Source: Simmondsia chinensis
Lineage: Eukaryota; Streptophyta; Magnoliopsida; Caryophyllales; Simmondsiaceae
Direction: 5' to 3'
Length of the DNA stretch: 64,000 bases
NCBI GenBank assembly: GCA_018398585.1
Contig: JAGTTD010000010.1
Location: 1,443,501-1,507,500, forward strand
Under the pieces are notes generated by a model. It was not told the DNA's origin, ran no database searches, and saw only the letters and a program-made list of their open reading frames with translations. This document shows positions 21,646 to 31,372 of the stretch, one piece after another (positions within the stretch are counted from its first letter, which is position 1; the number at the start of each line of letters is the position of its first letter). The position numbers were made by a program, and so were the translations under genes.

Positions 21646-22019
21646 TAAATAATTAGGGGAAAGGGGGGGCAAAACCACATGGGGGGAGGGGAGGCAGGTA
21701 AGCTGAGGTCAAGGAGATATTGTACATCATTATATTAATTTGCACATCAATCGCCCACCGTTTTGCTCGTGCATTTTTTTTTGCTTTACATTTTGATCAC
21801 TCTTGGGATTTGTTCTTGTCTCCTTTCTATCATCCTACAACATGCCCCATCATCATCTACGAGAGCACTTCATTAGTCAGTTCAAGCTTGGAAGTGAGTG
21901 AAAGATCGGAACGATATAGTGACTTAGAGAGTGTAAAACTATTCTGATGCAGCCCGTATCTTAAGGAGATTAAGGGGTGGCGTACTGGGACATCCGCGGG
22001 GAAAAGGAATTTAACTAAT
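21646..22019. other. No gene recognised
   Basis: Contains a G-rich stretch at 21655-21700. A 75-codon frame at 21720-21947 shows no family motif and was not accepted. Confidence 0.4.
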
Positions 22020-22031
22020 TTGAGGAGGAGA

Positions 22032-22351
22032 GCTTAATATGTCACACACACTCTCTCTCTATCTCTTCAGCCACCAACGTCGCCGATAACCGCCGCCAAC
22101 TCTCCAGCTGTCTCTCTCATCACCGACCGCCTCTCCTCCTCCGTTGACGCCTTCTGGAACCTTTTATCACTTGAGGAGTTAGTTAGGCCGTTGGTCACAG
22201 GCCATTTGTTGCGGACCAATTTCTCAGGTTGGAGGTCCTTGGAAACAACCTCTCTTTAGGATAGCCCCCTTGAAGGAGAAAGGCTGCGTATATCTACCCC
22301 CCGACCCTGCTTATGCGGGAGCCCTTGGAGGTACTGGGTTTGTTGTTGTTG
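22032..22351 (+). mobile_element. SINE-tailed chimera with an unusual GC-rich head
   Basis: Perfect 12-bp duplications TTGAGGAGGAGA at 22020-22031 and 22352-22363 bound the unit. The last 150 bases are the common SINE body (GGTTGGAGGTCCTTGGAAAC, AAGGCTGCGTATATCTACC) with a GGGTTTGTTGTTGTTG tail. The first 170 bases are not 5S. They have a CT run, then a GC-rich, exon-like stretch (GCCACCAACGTCGCCG, CACCGACCGCCTC). It may be a LINE 5' end joined to its 3' end, or captured host sequence. Confidence 0.75.
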
Positions 22352-22363
22352 TTGAGGAGGAGA

Positions 22364-23095
22364 ATATAAAGTAGATTAGAAGATAAGATAATAGTAAAGC
22401 TCCTTCATTTAAGGAAGACGAAGATTAGGGTTTTCATTTGTTCAATTTTCATAGAGTTTGCTCTTTTACGTGTTTCTTTCTTATTCTAAGGTTGTGAGAA
22501 TCAAGGATGAAACTTTTCTGCTTTGTTTCCTCATTATTTTCGCAATAGAAATTAAAGGAAGGCGGTTAAATCCTTCTGTTCCCAAATTTTTATCTTTCTG
22601 TGCTGTATCATATTCTTGTATCTTTGCAATAGGTTAAGGTATTGGAATAGATGATTTTGTCAGTTTGAGGAAATGATGCAGTTTGGTTTCAGTTTCCACA
22701 AATGATTCAATACTTCTTAAGTGTTTATTGCTCTAAGTTTGAATTATTTGGGACCAAACCCAAGATCATTAGTGAGGATTTAATTGAAAAACTGGTACTT
22801 GAACTGAATAGTGTCCGGTTTAATTGATTATTGGGTTCCCTACCAAATAAACTACAGAGTTTTGGCTACAATCAAGAGTGCTGCAGCCAAAACATCAAAG
22901 AAATTTTGATCTCGTTATAAAATACTGTAGAGCCATCATAATTAATGAAGATGGCTAAACGAAACAAAGCTAATAACAGACATGTATGTCATGGACCATA
23001 ATGAGTTCTTTTACACAGTATTCTCATTCGACTGTCCATTTCTGTAGCTGTAAGATTTGAATACGACCCATTTACACACACATATATATATAACA
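22364..23095. other. No gene recognised
   Basis: The first part (22420-22560) looks like a transcribed leader (GATTAGGGTTTTCATTTG), but no coding frame follows. The rest is AT-rich and featureless, ending in a TA-rich run before the solo LTR. Confidence 0.35.
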
Positions 23096-23100
23096 TATGG

Positions 23101-23581
23101 TGTGCGGAAATAAACAATATACTCGGATCTGAATCGAATCAAATACCATGACAATAACGAGAAACAATCGGACTAAAACAGAAACGAAACAATAGACACA
23201 AGGATTTACGTGGAAACCCCTTTACAATCGAAAGGGGAGAAAACCACGGGCGAAGATCGGAGCTTTTATTATTGAACAAAAGAAGAAGACGAATTACAAA
23301 GATTCTCTCTCAACACTCAATTTATTTTTGGTGCGGCGCCGCGCAAGGGAAGCCTCTCTTTGACTTTTGGATGCCTAATGACGAACCCCTACGTCTGTTT
23401 ATATAGGCCGCGTAAACCCTGTTTCCCGATCGATCGGTTCCTCCCAATCGATCGGCCGCCTCACTGCAGACGTCCTTTGTTTACGTAACATTCCCGATCG
23501 ATCGAGCTCCACCCGATCGATCGGGGTCTTCACGGCCTTTCTTCTTAATGCGCCAAGTAATTTTGAGACATATACCTAACA
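23101..23581 (-). mobile_element. Solo LTR, copia-like
   Basis: 481 bp with TG...CA ends (TGTGCGGAAATAAA to ATACCTAACA) and perfect TATGG duplications at 23096-23100 and 23582-23586. On the minus strand it starts TGTTAGGTATATG. It has a TATA run (CCTATATAAACAG) and a U5-like part (GTTTCCACGTAAATCCTTGT), so it points left. Four palindromic GATCGATC blocks lie in the U3 part between about 23428 and 23526. No internal region remains, consistent with LTR-LTR recombination. Confidence 0.88.
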
Positions 23582-23586
23582 TATGG

Positions 23587-24116
23587 TAGTGTAAAAATGC
23601 AAGTGGGGTTACCAAAAGAAGGGGGACAATGACATAACTTTCATAAGAAGGGAAACATATAACTAAAAATTTTGCATCATTCTTGGGATTTTTTTTATTC
23701 TTTTGTCTCTCTTTTTCCATACCCTTTTGTCCCAACATTTAGGTGAATTTATCTATCAGTTTTAACTGTTGCACTTTCTTCACTTATTCATTTTATATAC
23801 ATATAGCGTACTTATGGGAAGCGGAGAGCGTGAGAGGGGTAAATCTTGACCCTTCATTACAATGGATGCTCAAAATTTGTTGAACATAAAAAAAAAAATT
23901 TACGGTCCATACCCCTTCATGGGGCAGAAAGAAAGAAGGGGTAAGGAAGGAATTTTTTTTTCCAATACTCAACAAATTTTAGCCGTAAATTGTTATTTTT
24001 TTAATGTTCAACAAATCTTGGCTATCCATTACAATGAAGGGCCAGGATTCGCCTCTCTCATCCTTTCATAACCTTATATATATATATATACACACATATG
24101 TTGATAGGGAAAAAGA
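23587..24116. other. No gene; two similar sub-segments
   Basis: AATTTGTTGAACAT, CAAATTTTAGCCGTAAATTG and CAAATCTTGGCTATCCATTAC occur in 23840-24050. This suggests a small inverted or duplicated repeat, whose class I cannot fix. No coding support. Confidence 0.35.
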
Positions 24117-24131
24117 GGATGAAATTCTCAA

Positions 24132-24472
24132 TGGCCCATCTGATCTTTTGGCATGTATCATGATTGAAGGTTTATATCAAGAAATGTGTTATTCATTTGA
24201 TTTATTATTTTTGTTTTATATTTTTAGGAGTGGGTCAAGGTCTTGATCCATCTGGCCTTTTGTATTTTAGTAGTTGGTATGGATATCTGCGTCTAGGCTA
24301 TTGGTGTATGTTGTAATTCAGAAGTTGGCGTAGTGTTAGGCGTCTAGGTGTTTTCGGGTTCATTTCTATGTTTTTTTTTATTTTTTTCCCCGTTTTGTGG
24401 GTTTTCTCGGGCTTCACTTCGTGGATGCGTCAGTTTTATATTGAGAATTGTCTCTCTAATTATCGGAAAAAA
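24132..24472 (+). mobile_element. 5'-truncated LINE insertion
   Basis: 341 bp ending TCTCTCTAATTATCGGAAAA, with perfect 15-bp duplications GGATGAAATTCTCAA at 24117-24131 and 24473-24487. It has the T-rich 3' untranslated make-up seen in the other LINE ends here; no reverse transcriptase part is included. Confidence 0.78.
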
Positions 24473-24487
24473 GGATGAAATTCTCAA

Positions 24488-24808
24488 ATACTATATAAAT
24501 TCTTTCATTCGAAGAAGTAAAGAAAAAAAAGCAAAAAATCAAAATCTCGATCTCATAATCAAGTTGTCGACCCTAGTCAAAACCGGGCATACATGGGCGT
24601 AGCTTTGAGGATGGTCCGCTACTATAGAGTTAATGTATTGAAACAAAGATGGATCTCGATCAAATTGAAAGATCATATGCATGCCATTCCAAGCTATGAT
24701 GGCATCTTAGCTATGGAGATGGTCCACAGCAAAGCTAATTATTCACCATTTTGTAGGTTCTGAATTTGTTGATTGGTAAGGAGATGTTTAGAATCATTTT
24801 TTGGTTAT
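24488..24808. other. No gene recognised
   Basis: Unique-looking sequence between two LINE insertions. The short frame that runs into it from the LINE end has no family match. Confidence 0.4.
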
Positions 24809-24822
24809 AGTTTATGGTGAAT

Positions 24823-25069
24823 CCCCTACGAAAGAAAAAGAGGAACTGTAGACCCGCTCTAATAATCTATTAACCACCATGAAGATATGTGCCTGGAGTA
24901 TTAGGGATGCTGAAGTTATGTAAAGTAATTCATTCTTAGAAGTTTGGTAGCTTAACTATATCTGGCTATTGAGGGGTTAGTTGGATCCAAGCAATAGAGT
25001 TTCATCCAAAAAAAATCATGGGTTGATGGGAGAAGAAGTTGTTTGGGTAGAGTTGTGTTCCAACACCGG

Positions 25070-25102
<33 letters not shown>

Positions 25103-25385
25103 GGCGGAAGATATTGGCTGTTGAGATGGAATGGTGCTATTTTTATGTAGGCATCTTTGGCGATGATCTGGTGTAGCGTTTTGTTTGGTGTCTGTTTGTA
25201 CTTGTTATTATAGTGGGTATTGATTTATATTCTGGGAAATGGCCGTAGGTAGATCTTGCTTTTTTTTTATTTTTGCTCTATTTGTGCCTTGTTCTCTACC
25301 AACTCATATATATGTGGTCTCAGGTTCCACCTTCGTGGGACGTCGGTTTTTGTAACGCGATTATTTTGCTAGTTATTGAAAAAGA
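24823..25385 (+). mobile_element. 5'-truncated LINE insertion with a poly(G) run
   Basis: Bounded by AGTTTATGGTGAAT (24809-24822) and AGTTTGTGGTGAAT (25386-25399), one mismatch in 14. It ends TTTTGCTAGTTATTGAAAAA. A run of 23 G's lies at 25082-25104. No coding domain is retained. Confidence 0.65.
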
Positions 25386-25399
25386 AGTTTGTGGTGAAT

Positions 25400-25747
25400 T
25401 TCCAATGTTAGTTCAAATATCTGAGATTGTCTGGACATGTGATGGTGATTCCCCACTAGTTCAAATAATTTTTTTATATAAAACATATAAGAAGACATTA
25501 CAACGGGGAATTAAGTTTTCCTTTGAAACAAACAACGGAAAACCCTACTCATAATTTATATTTCTTTGGAAAACCTTTTTCGAAGAAAAGTCAATTCCTA
25601 AATTCTACTTTTCTGTCAAAACAAACGGAGCCTTAGTGTTTAGAATCTCAGTTCTTACTAATTCCTTTTTTGTGTTTAATCTCTCACGAAGAGTCAACTT
25701 AGTCAATAACTCAATTCCAAGAGCAGCTACCTTATACCATAATACAA
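25400..25747. other. No gene; Tourist-like right end near 25633
   Basis: CTGTCAAAACAAACGGAGCC followed by TTA at about 25614-25636 resembles the right tip of the 39283 MITE. Its left partner was not found. Confidence 0.35.
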
Positions 25748-25858
25748 TAACAACAAACTTAGTGCCTCAAGGACTCTCGCTAAGGCAAAGTATTCGGGAG
25801 GGTGAGATAAATGTAGCCTTACCCTGAAGAGAGGCTCTTTCCAAAGGGTCTCCAGTTA
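25748..25858 (-). mobile_element. SINE fragment
   Basis: CAATAACAACAAACTTAGTG followed by CCTCAAGGACTCTCGC and GTAGCCTTACCC. This is the tail and body of the common SINE on the minus strand, truncated at its 5' side. Flanking repeats were not resolved. Confidence 0.7.
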
Positions 25859-26019
25859 TAATCTCTTGACCTATTTAGTGACCAAGTGACGAAAGGTTGA
25901 GATTGCGACCTTATAAAAAGAGTTGACTGTGAAAACACCTTCAAGATCATGTTTCGAATTAACAGCCTTAATAATATTTAATGGAATCACCTAAATGACC
26001 AGAACGCCTAAGAGGATAC

Positions 26020-26243
26020 CAACACACAAGCACCGGATCCCATTAGAACTCCAAAATTAAGCGTGCTTGTGTGAAAGTAGTACCAAGATGGATAACCTCC
26101 TGGGAAGTCCTCGTGTTGCATCCCTTAGGTTGGGGGTTTTTGGAAACAGCCTCTCTTCAGGATAGTACCCTAAAGGGGGAAGGCTGTACACATCCACCTT
26201 CAAACCCTGCTTAGGCGAGAGCCCTTAGGATATTGGAAACGTT
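26020..26243 (+). mobile_element. 5S-rRNA-headed SINE
   Basis: The head keeps GCACCGGATCCCATTAGAAC, AAATTAAGCGTGCTTG, CCTCCTGGGAAGTCCTCGTG and TTGCATCCCT. It thus covers 5S rRNA almost to its 3' end, the longest 5S match in the window. The SINE body follows (GGTTGGGGGTTTTTGGAAAC to GAGCCCTTAGGATATTGG). The tail has decayed to T's. Not a 5S gene, since the first bases of 5S are absent and the SINE body is fused. Confidence 0.82.
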
Positions 26244-26592
26244 GATTTTTTTTTTTTTGTTTGTTTTTTTACCAAAATGACTGTAACATTACCATGAGAA
26301 TTAAGGACGATAAGTTATGGGCTTTTCAATATTCAAAAAATCCTTTTGTCCCCATGATGCATTAATATAAATAAATAATATTTATATAAAATAAATAATA
26401 TATTAACAAAGGCAAAATGAAGAGTACTTGCACCAACTCCTGTGTTATTGGTCTATTGAGGGTTCTTCTTTTGTAGTTCCAATGGAAATTTAAGTTAGAA
26501 CGGAAATTTAGATTCTAGAAATAAGTTTTTCCTGATATTTATGAAGTTTATCATGAATTTATGGTTATAATTTGCTTTTCAATGATTGGTCT
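26244..26592. other. No gene recognised
   Basis: AT-rich sequence between a SINE and the AGCTCGAGC-rich element. Confidence 0.4.
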
Positions 26593-27001
26593 CAGGGTTG
26601 TAAGTGAACTGAGCTGGCTTGTCAAAAAGCTCGGCTCGTGTTGAGCCAAGCAGACGGCTCATTTAGCTTATCGAGTCGAGCCCAAGTCTAACAAAGCTCG
26701 AGCTTTGTGGCTCGCAAGCCTAAACGAGTCTAAATAAGCCTTATCTTAATATAACTATTAGCTTATATGTGTGTCAATCGAGCAACTTTGGGCTTAAATA
26801 AGCCAAGCTCGATCCTAAATGAGCTGAGCCTGAGATGAAAGAAACCTAGATTGAGATTAAATGAGTCAAAAAATTGAATGTTTAGTTTGAAGCTACCTTA
26901 GTTGGCTTCGAGCTCAACCGAGCCTTTGACGAGCTCGAGCTTGAAACTATTGAGCTCAGCGAGCTTCAAGCCTATCTAAATGTTGCCGCAAATACACCCC
27001 C
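26593..27001. mobile_element. AGCTCGAGC-rich repeat element
   Basis: Begins CAGGGTTGTAAGTGAAC and ends AAATACACCCCC, a short imperfect inverted terminus. The interior is dense in AGCTCG, GAGCTTGA and GAGCC words. Related copies or pieces: 32911, 43145, 52217, 52860 and 59385; the piece ending near 53067 has TACACCCCTA. Likely a non-autonomous DNA element. No clear target duplication here. Confidence 0.55.
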
Positions 27002-27728
27002 AGTCAATCTTGATACTTCAAAGGTTTCAAGCCGAATTTGATTGTGGGCTGTGTTCTGAAAACCCTTTTTTGTGATAATTATGTCTCAAAAGAGTACAAG
27101 CGAAAGTCCTTCAAGGTACACGTGCCAAAAGACACAAATAAGAGAAAAGAAGAAAACGAGACAAAAGAACAGAAGAAGAGAAGGGAAAAAATGACAGAAC
27201 TTAAATCCCTAAGCTCGATGTGCATTATGAACAAATACATGCTAAACTTGCCTAGCTTTATCCATGATCTGCAGCTGAAAGTATCTCTTAGGAAGGTAAC
27301 TGAGAAGAATGTGAAACGGCCAATCTGGATTTGAATCTGGGAGTAATAGTGAAAATCAGTCTACCTATATTCTAGAAACGAATGTGTCTAGGCTAACTTA
27401 AGCACGGAGCCTATGATATATATTATGTTATAGCAACTAATATATTTTAGTACATATATGTGATTGTCATCTATCATATACAGGTCTTATGTTTCTAATT
27501 ATGGATAGTATATGTAAAAGTAAATTGATAATATAACTAATTTAAATAAAATCCTTAACAAATAAGATATTGGCAATTTGACAGATGCTGAGTTTTACTT
27601 TATTCTTGGATCTAGTCAAAATTAGCTGGCTACAGGATCAACCAATTAGTTTTAGAATGAAATCTCACTTTAACTTAGATGTGAATCTTATATATTTCAA
27701 CTCTATAAGTTAGGCCTAAAGACCTAAT
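27002..27728. other. No gene recognised
   Basis: A lysine-rich 98-codon frame at 27038-27334 has no recognised domain, does not begin at a convincing context and looks like chance coding in A-rich DNA. Confidence 0.4.
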
Positions 27729-27737
27729 GAAATTTTA

Positions 27738-28346
27738 GGATGATTATTCAAAATAGCACATTGATATTTTTATTTCTAAAATAGCACGCGAAAATTTAAA
27801 ATTATCAAAATAACACTTGAAATTCAAAATTGCCACCTAAGTAAGGGCATTTTGGTTATTTTACTTTTTATAAAATTTAAAAAAAAGAAAAAGTTCTTTT
27901 TTATTACAGTTAGAACAACCTTTCAGCAAAATGTAAAGAAAAAAAAAATTTAAATATTGCCTAACTTTTTTGTATAACGTATTAAACTTAGATACATAAC
28001 AACAATAATAATAGTAAATATATTTTTTTTCTTACGATAAAATTTTAAATTTTTGATAAATTTTAACATATCGAATAATGTTATCCATATAATACAATAC
28101 TAAAAATTTAGTCAAAATTCATTTTTTTTTTTTGTATATTTTAGTCAAAAGTTATTGCAGTTGTTAAATTTTTTTTTTTTTAAATTTTAAAAAAAATGAA
28201 ATGACTAAAATGCCCATGCTAAGGTGGCAATAGCATGCTAACTGGGCGTACTATTTTGGTAATTTTTAATTTTTATATAATTTTAAATTTTTACGTATTA
28301 TTTTTAAAATAAAAATATCAAAATGTGCTATTTTAAAAAATTGTCC
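27738..28346. mobile_element. Mutator-like MITE with perfect 9-bp duplication
   Basis: 609 bp with long inverted ends: GGATGATTATTCAAAATAGC on the left, and the right end reads GGACAATTTTTTAAAATAGC on the opposite strand. Both continue with CAC and ATATTTTTATTT, and the similarity extends about 150 bases (for example TTGCCACCT and GGGCATTTT words). Perfect 9-bp duplications GAAATTTTA at 27729-27737 and 28347-28355 indicate Mutator-like transposition. The AT-rich centre encodes nothing. Confidence 0.88.
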
Positions 28347-28509
28347 GAAATTTTAACAGTCGTTGTACACACTATGGAAGCCCCATCAATGTTCTAGAGC
28401 ATTCAACAACATATGTTTCTCATACAAAGCCCATCTTTTCCCCCTTCCTTGCAGAATATAGTGTGTGATGTTTCATATTATCCACAAATTAAATTAAATA
28501 TACTATGAA

Positions 28510-28765
28510 GATATTAGGGTTCATTTACCAGGCATTAAAGCACCGGATTCCATTAGAACTCCGAAATTAAACGTGCTTGGGCAAGAGTAGTACCAGAATG
28601 GGAGACCACCTGGGAAGTTCTTATTTTGCCGACCCTATAAGGTTGGGGGTCCTCGAAAACAGCCTCTCGGCAAGGTTACACCCTGAAAGAATAAAGCTGC
28701 GTATATCCACTCCTCCCAACTCTGCTTATGCGGAAGCTCTTGAGGCATTGGGCCTGTTGTTGTTG
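28510..28765 (+). mobile_element. 5S-rRNA-headed SINE with TTG tail
   Basis: 256 bp between perfect 11-bp duplications TATACTATGAA (28499-28509 and 28766-28776). The head has GCACCGGATTCCATTAGAAC, AAATTAAACGTGCTTGGG and GGGAGACCACCTGGGAAGT; the body starts GGTTGGGGGTCCTCG. The tail GGGCCTGTTGTTGTTG matches the LINE at 50466. The most complete 5S head plus TTG tail combination here. Confidence 0.88.
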
Positions 28766-28776
28766 TATACTATGAA

Positions 28777-29600
28777 CACATGATGTGGAAAAACAAAAGA
28801 GACATTGCATGTGACATTTGCTTTTTTGACCACCCAATCATGCATTGATCTTTGTGAAACTTCATCTTATTTAAAGTTTATGATTCTTTTTCTCAATAAT
28901 TAACGGGAAAACGTGCAGTCACAGTTGTGAAAGCAGGGTCTAAAATACAGGAATGTGTAAAAGAACAAGAAAAACTCCAACAATTGAATGGATCAAAAAT
29001 CTCAAAGATGTAAAAGTCCACCTCTCACTCTATGTGCCGTGCAGTATTTTTTCTCGCAATTTTCTCATGAGAGTAATGTATTTCATCACACCAAGCCTTT
29101 ATCTAGAAACCGGTCCTCATTTTGATGCTCCAGAAGATATCATCTTTAATCCACTGGCCTTTCCTTAAAAACAATTTTGTTTCTTATGTTTCACATCACA
29201 CAAACAATTTCAGTAAATAATCGTGAGAGACACTGTTTTTTGTTTGGCTAATTAAGGGGTCTTTAATTGATCAATTTACATCCTTTTGAGTCCGGATTAC
29301 AAATCGATCAAACAAACTAAGAAAAGAAACCAACAATCAAAAGAAAATACAACGAACCAGACGCACTCTCCTGGATAACTTGATAGCATAATTTTTTGCC
29401 AAAAAATGCAAAAGCTAGATTGCCATTGGCCAAAAAAACCCATATGTACAACTATACACTCAACGACCAATCAAAAATTGGCACCCAGACTTTCACCTCA
29501 GTTTCATCTTACCCCCTTTTACACCCCCGATTGGGGTTAATTAAAGAAACTGGAGTAACGAGAGTTGAATCAAAATTGATATTTAAACAAGGGTAAGGAC
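28777..29600. other. No gene recognised
   Basis: Frames at 28953-29168 and 29396-29596 have no known motif and were not accepted. No repeat border was seen. Confidence 0.4.
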
Positions 29601-29604
29601 ATTA

Positions 29605-29730
29605 TACCCCCATTACCCTTGACAATTAGTGAGAAAACTCACAATACAAAATTCGGCGCACCCACATAAGCGAAGACCACAAAAGCAGGAAAAAAAGAGA
29701 AACAACACAACAGAAAAGGAGTAGCTTCTT
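29605..29730 (-). repeat. LINE-like 3' end on the minus strand
   Basis: On the minus strand it reads ...GTGGGTGCGCCGAATTTTG, then TGAGTTTTCTCACTAATTG. This is the same order (T-rich run, hairpin-like GAG/CTC, AATT) as the other LINE 3' ends. It sits downstream of the exon-like scrap at 29876. Confidence 0.45.
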
Positions 29731-29875
29731 AACCAGAAGCAAAATATTTCAAAAATGTAAACACGTAAGGCATCGAACAAAACCCACGCCAATTCTTGAA
29801 GCACTCAATGTTTCTTACAATTTCAGCCTATATATACAAAGTTAGGACATACAATGCCTTGATCTAAACACCAAT

Positions 29876-29960
29876 TCAGAATCTAACATTCCAAGTGATA
29901 ACACTTCCATCCCGCTCATCAGCCTTGAACACGATCTTACTCCTCATAGTCAATACCACC
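29876..29960 (-). pseudogene. Possible terminal exon of an unidentified gene
   Basis: Minus strand: an acceptor-like TTTTAG is followed by G and 27 sense codons that read VVLTMRSKIVFKADERDGSV then ITWNVRF and a stop. The composition looks coding, but I do not recognise the protein. An upstream donor-like GTAATG about 105 bases away, just after a CCCAG, could define an intron, yet the frame before it soon meets stops. It may be a captured or decayed gene end. Confidence 0.3.
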
Positions 29961-30121
29961 CTAAAATGCCACGAAAAGCATAGTGAATCATACCTTTCCT
30001 GGAATTTATCCCTAACATGGAACGAGAGCTATTGATCAGATAGACCCTTTACATTACCTGGGACAATCCAAATTAAACCCCACCAATCAAAAACATTCAC
30101 TCCAAAGACTCCGAGAAAACA

Positions 30122-30355
30122 TTACAACCCAAAGAGAAGAAGGTCGATGCTTTTCAACACTTGCCTGCAGATGATGCACTTGCCACCAACATTTCAGTTA
30201 ATACACAACTCACAACATTCTTTACCCTATTGTTGAATAGAGGGCTAACGTTTGCAGATTTGTTGTTAAATGGATGTCATGAGCCACAAGTAACTAAATT
30301 TTTTCGAACACAACTTGATAATGAGCTAGGGGCACAAATTGTGATAAGATTTTAG
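30122..30355 (+). pseudogene. Possible class III peroxidase-like fragment
   Basis: An open stretch without its own ATG reads ...VDAFQHLPADD, LTTFFTLLLNRGLTFADLLL and TKFFRTQLDNE. This order resembles plant secretory peroxidases between the ..LP.p. segment and the region after the proximal haem histidine (family: L...F...GL...DlvaLSGgHTiG.a.C..fr.RlyNe). The GGHT part is degenerate here (NGCHE). The match is by eye and weak; no flanking exons with peroxidase motifs were found. Confidence 0.28.
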
Positions 30356-30595
30356 TCAAATGAGCCCATTCTTACAACTGGCCAAGACTAAATGTAGCAA
30401 AGTGCTTGTCTTTAGAAAAGAAACAAAAAAAACTCGTGCTGGAAAAGAAAAAGAATGGAAAAAAAATAATAATCATATCATGCAATAGGGAAATTTTATG
30501 TCTGCAACATGCATTTCTTATCCTAAAAAATATGGTGTAATACAGTGGGAACCCCAGAATAAGCAAGAAAAACCATCAATATTTCTCACACACAC

Positions 30596-30597
<2 letters not shown>
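30356..30597. other. No gene recognised
   Basis: A-rich sequence leading into an AT microsatellite. Confidence 0.4.

Positions 30598-30627
<30 letters not shown>
30598..30627. repeat. AT dinucleotide microsatellite
   Basis: About 14 AT units, preceded by a short CA run. Confidence 0.9.
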
Positions 30628-30631
<4 letters not shown>

Positions 30632-30636
30632 TGAGG

Positions 30637-31060
30637 TTTTAAGACAACGGATAGTTAATTCTATTTTATTAATACGTTATGATTGAATCCCATATAACCG
30701 TATCCTAAATCAAAATAACGAGCATATGACAGAGAAAGAAAGGGAAGAAGGGACACCAAATTTATGTAGTTCAACCAAAGCCAAATCCACGAAGGGAGCA
30801 CAATAGTTTTGTTATGTCTGGCAAGGATTACATGAGGTATCTCAAGGTTACAACCCTACTCAACATGCACAACCATAATGCATATATGGTGTACCCATCA
30901 AATGGGAGCTCGAGAAAGTCCACAAGAGCCCCAAAAAAACATAAAAACAAACCCTGAAATACCTGGATGCCTACCATCATGCCAACTCTTGCAGTACGGC
31001 AACATAACCCAGCAAACTTAGATGCTTATATCAACACAAACTCCTGAAAATACGAAAAGT
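30637..31060 (-). repeat. LTR-like sequence related to the 49268 solo LTR
   Basis: Shares ordered words with 49268-49593: TTTTAAGACAACGG versus TGTTAAGACCACC, CTAAATCAAAATAACGAGC versus ATAAATCAAAATAGCAAGC, and CAACATGCACAACC versus CAGCATGCACAACC. The minus strand also has a TTTGGTTGAACTACATAAAT motif typical of copia U5. The right border is not defined and no target duplication was paired. Confidence 0.5.
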
Positions 31061-31168
31061 CAAATGGATCATACTTTTACCAATTCCTGCGGGCACAAAA
31101 AATCAAAAGAGTTAGTCATGAAAGAAAAAAATCATTTTTTCCATGCATATATCATTTTTTTTCATGCA

Positions 31169-31176
31169 TATAAATA
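31169..31176 (+). promoter_or_regulatory. TATA box of the 31283 SAUR
   Basis: TATAAATA about 115 bases before the first ATG of the gene. CATGCATAT words lie just upstream, twice. Confidence 0.6.
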
Positions 31177-31282
31177 CTCACTAGCACAATAAATGATATG
31201 CATGCCATCCCAAACACAAACTCCACTCCACTTCCACTAAACCCTTTTGGCCTTCACTTCAAACAATATAATCAAAATCAGT

Positions 31283-31372
31283 ATGGCATTCCAATTAATT
31301 AACAAACTTCATGCTAAGAAAATCCGTATGGCATTCCAATTAACTAACAAACTTCATGCTAAGCAAATCCTA
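31283..31372 (+). repeat. 45-bp in-frame tandem duplication at a gene start
   Basis: Two adjacent 45-base copies (31283-31327 and 31328-31372), each beginning ATGGCATTCCAATTAA and encoding MAFQL.NKLHAK..... They differ at only a few bases. Confidence 0.92.

Noticed and set aside
26034..26125. 5S rRNA gene
   Set aside because: The match lacks the first bases of 5S and runs straight into a SINE body; three other copies have the same structure.
27038..27334. Lysine-rich protein
   Set aside because: A-rich composition explains it; no conserved motif or promoter.
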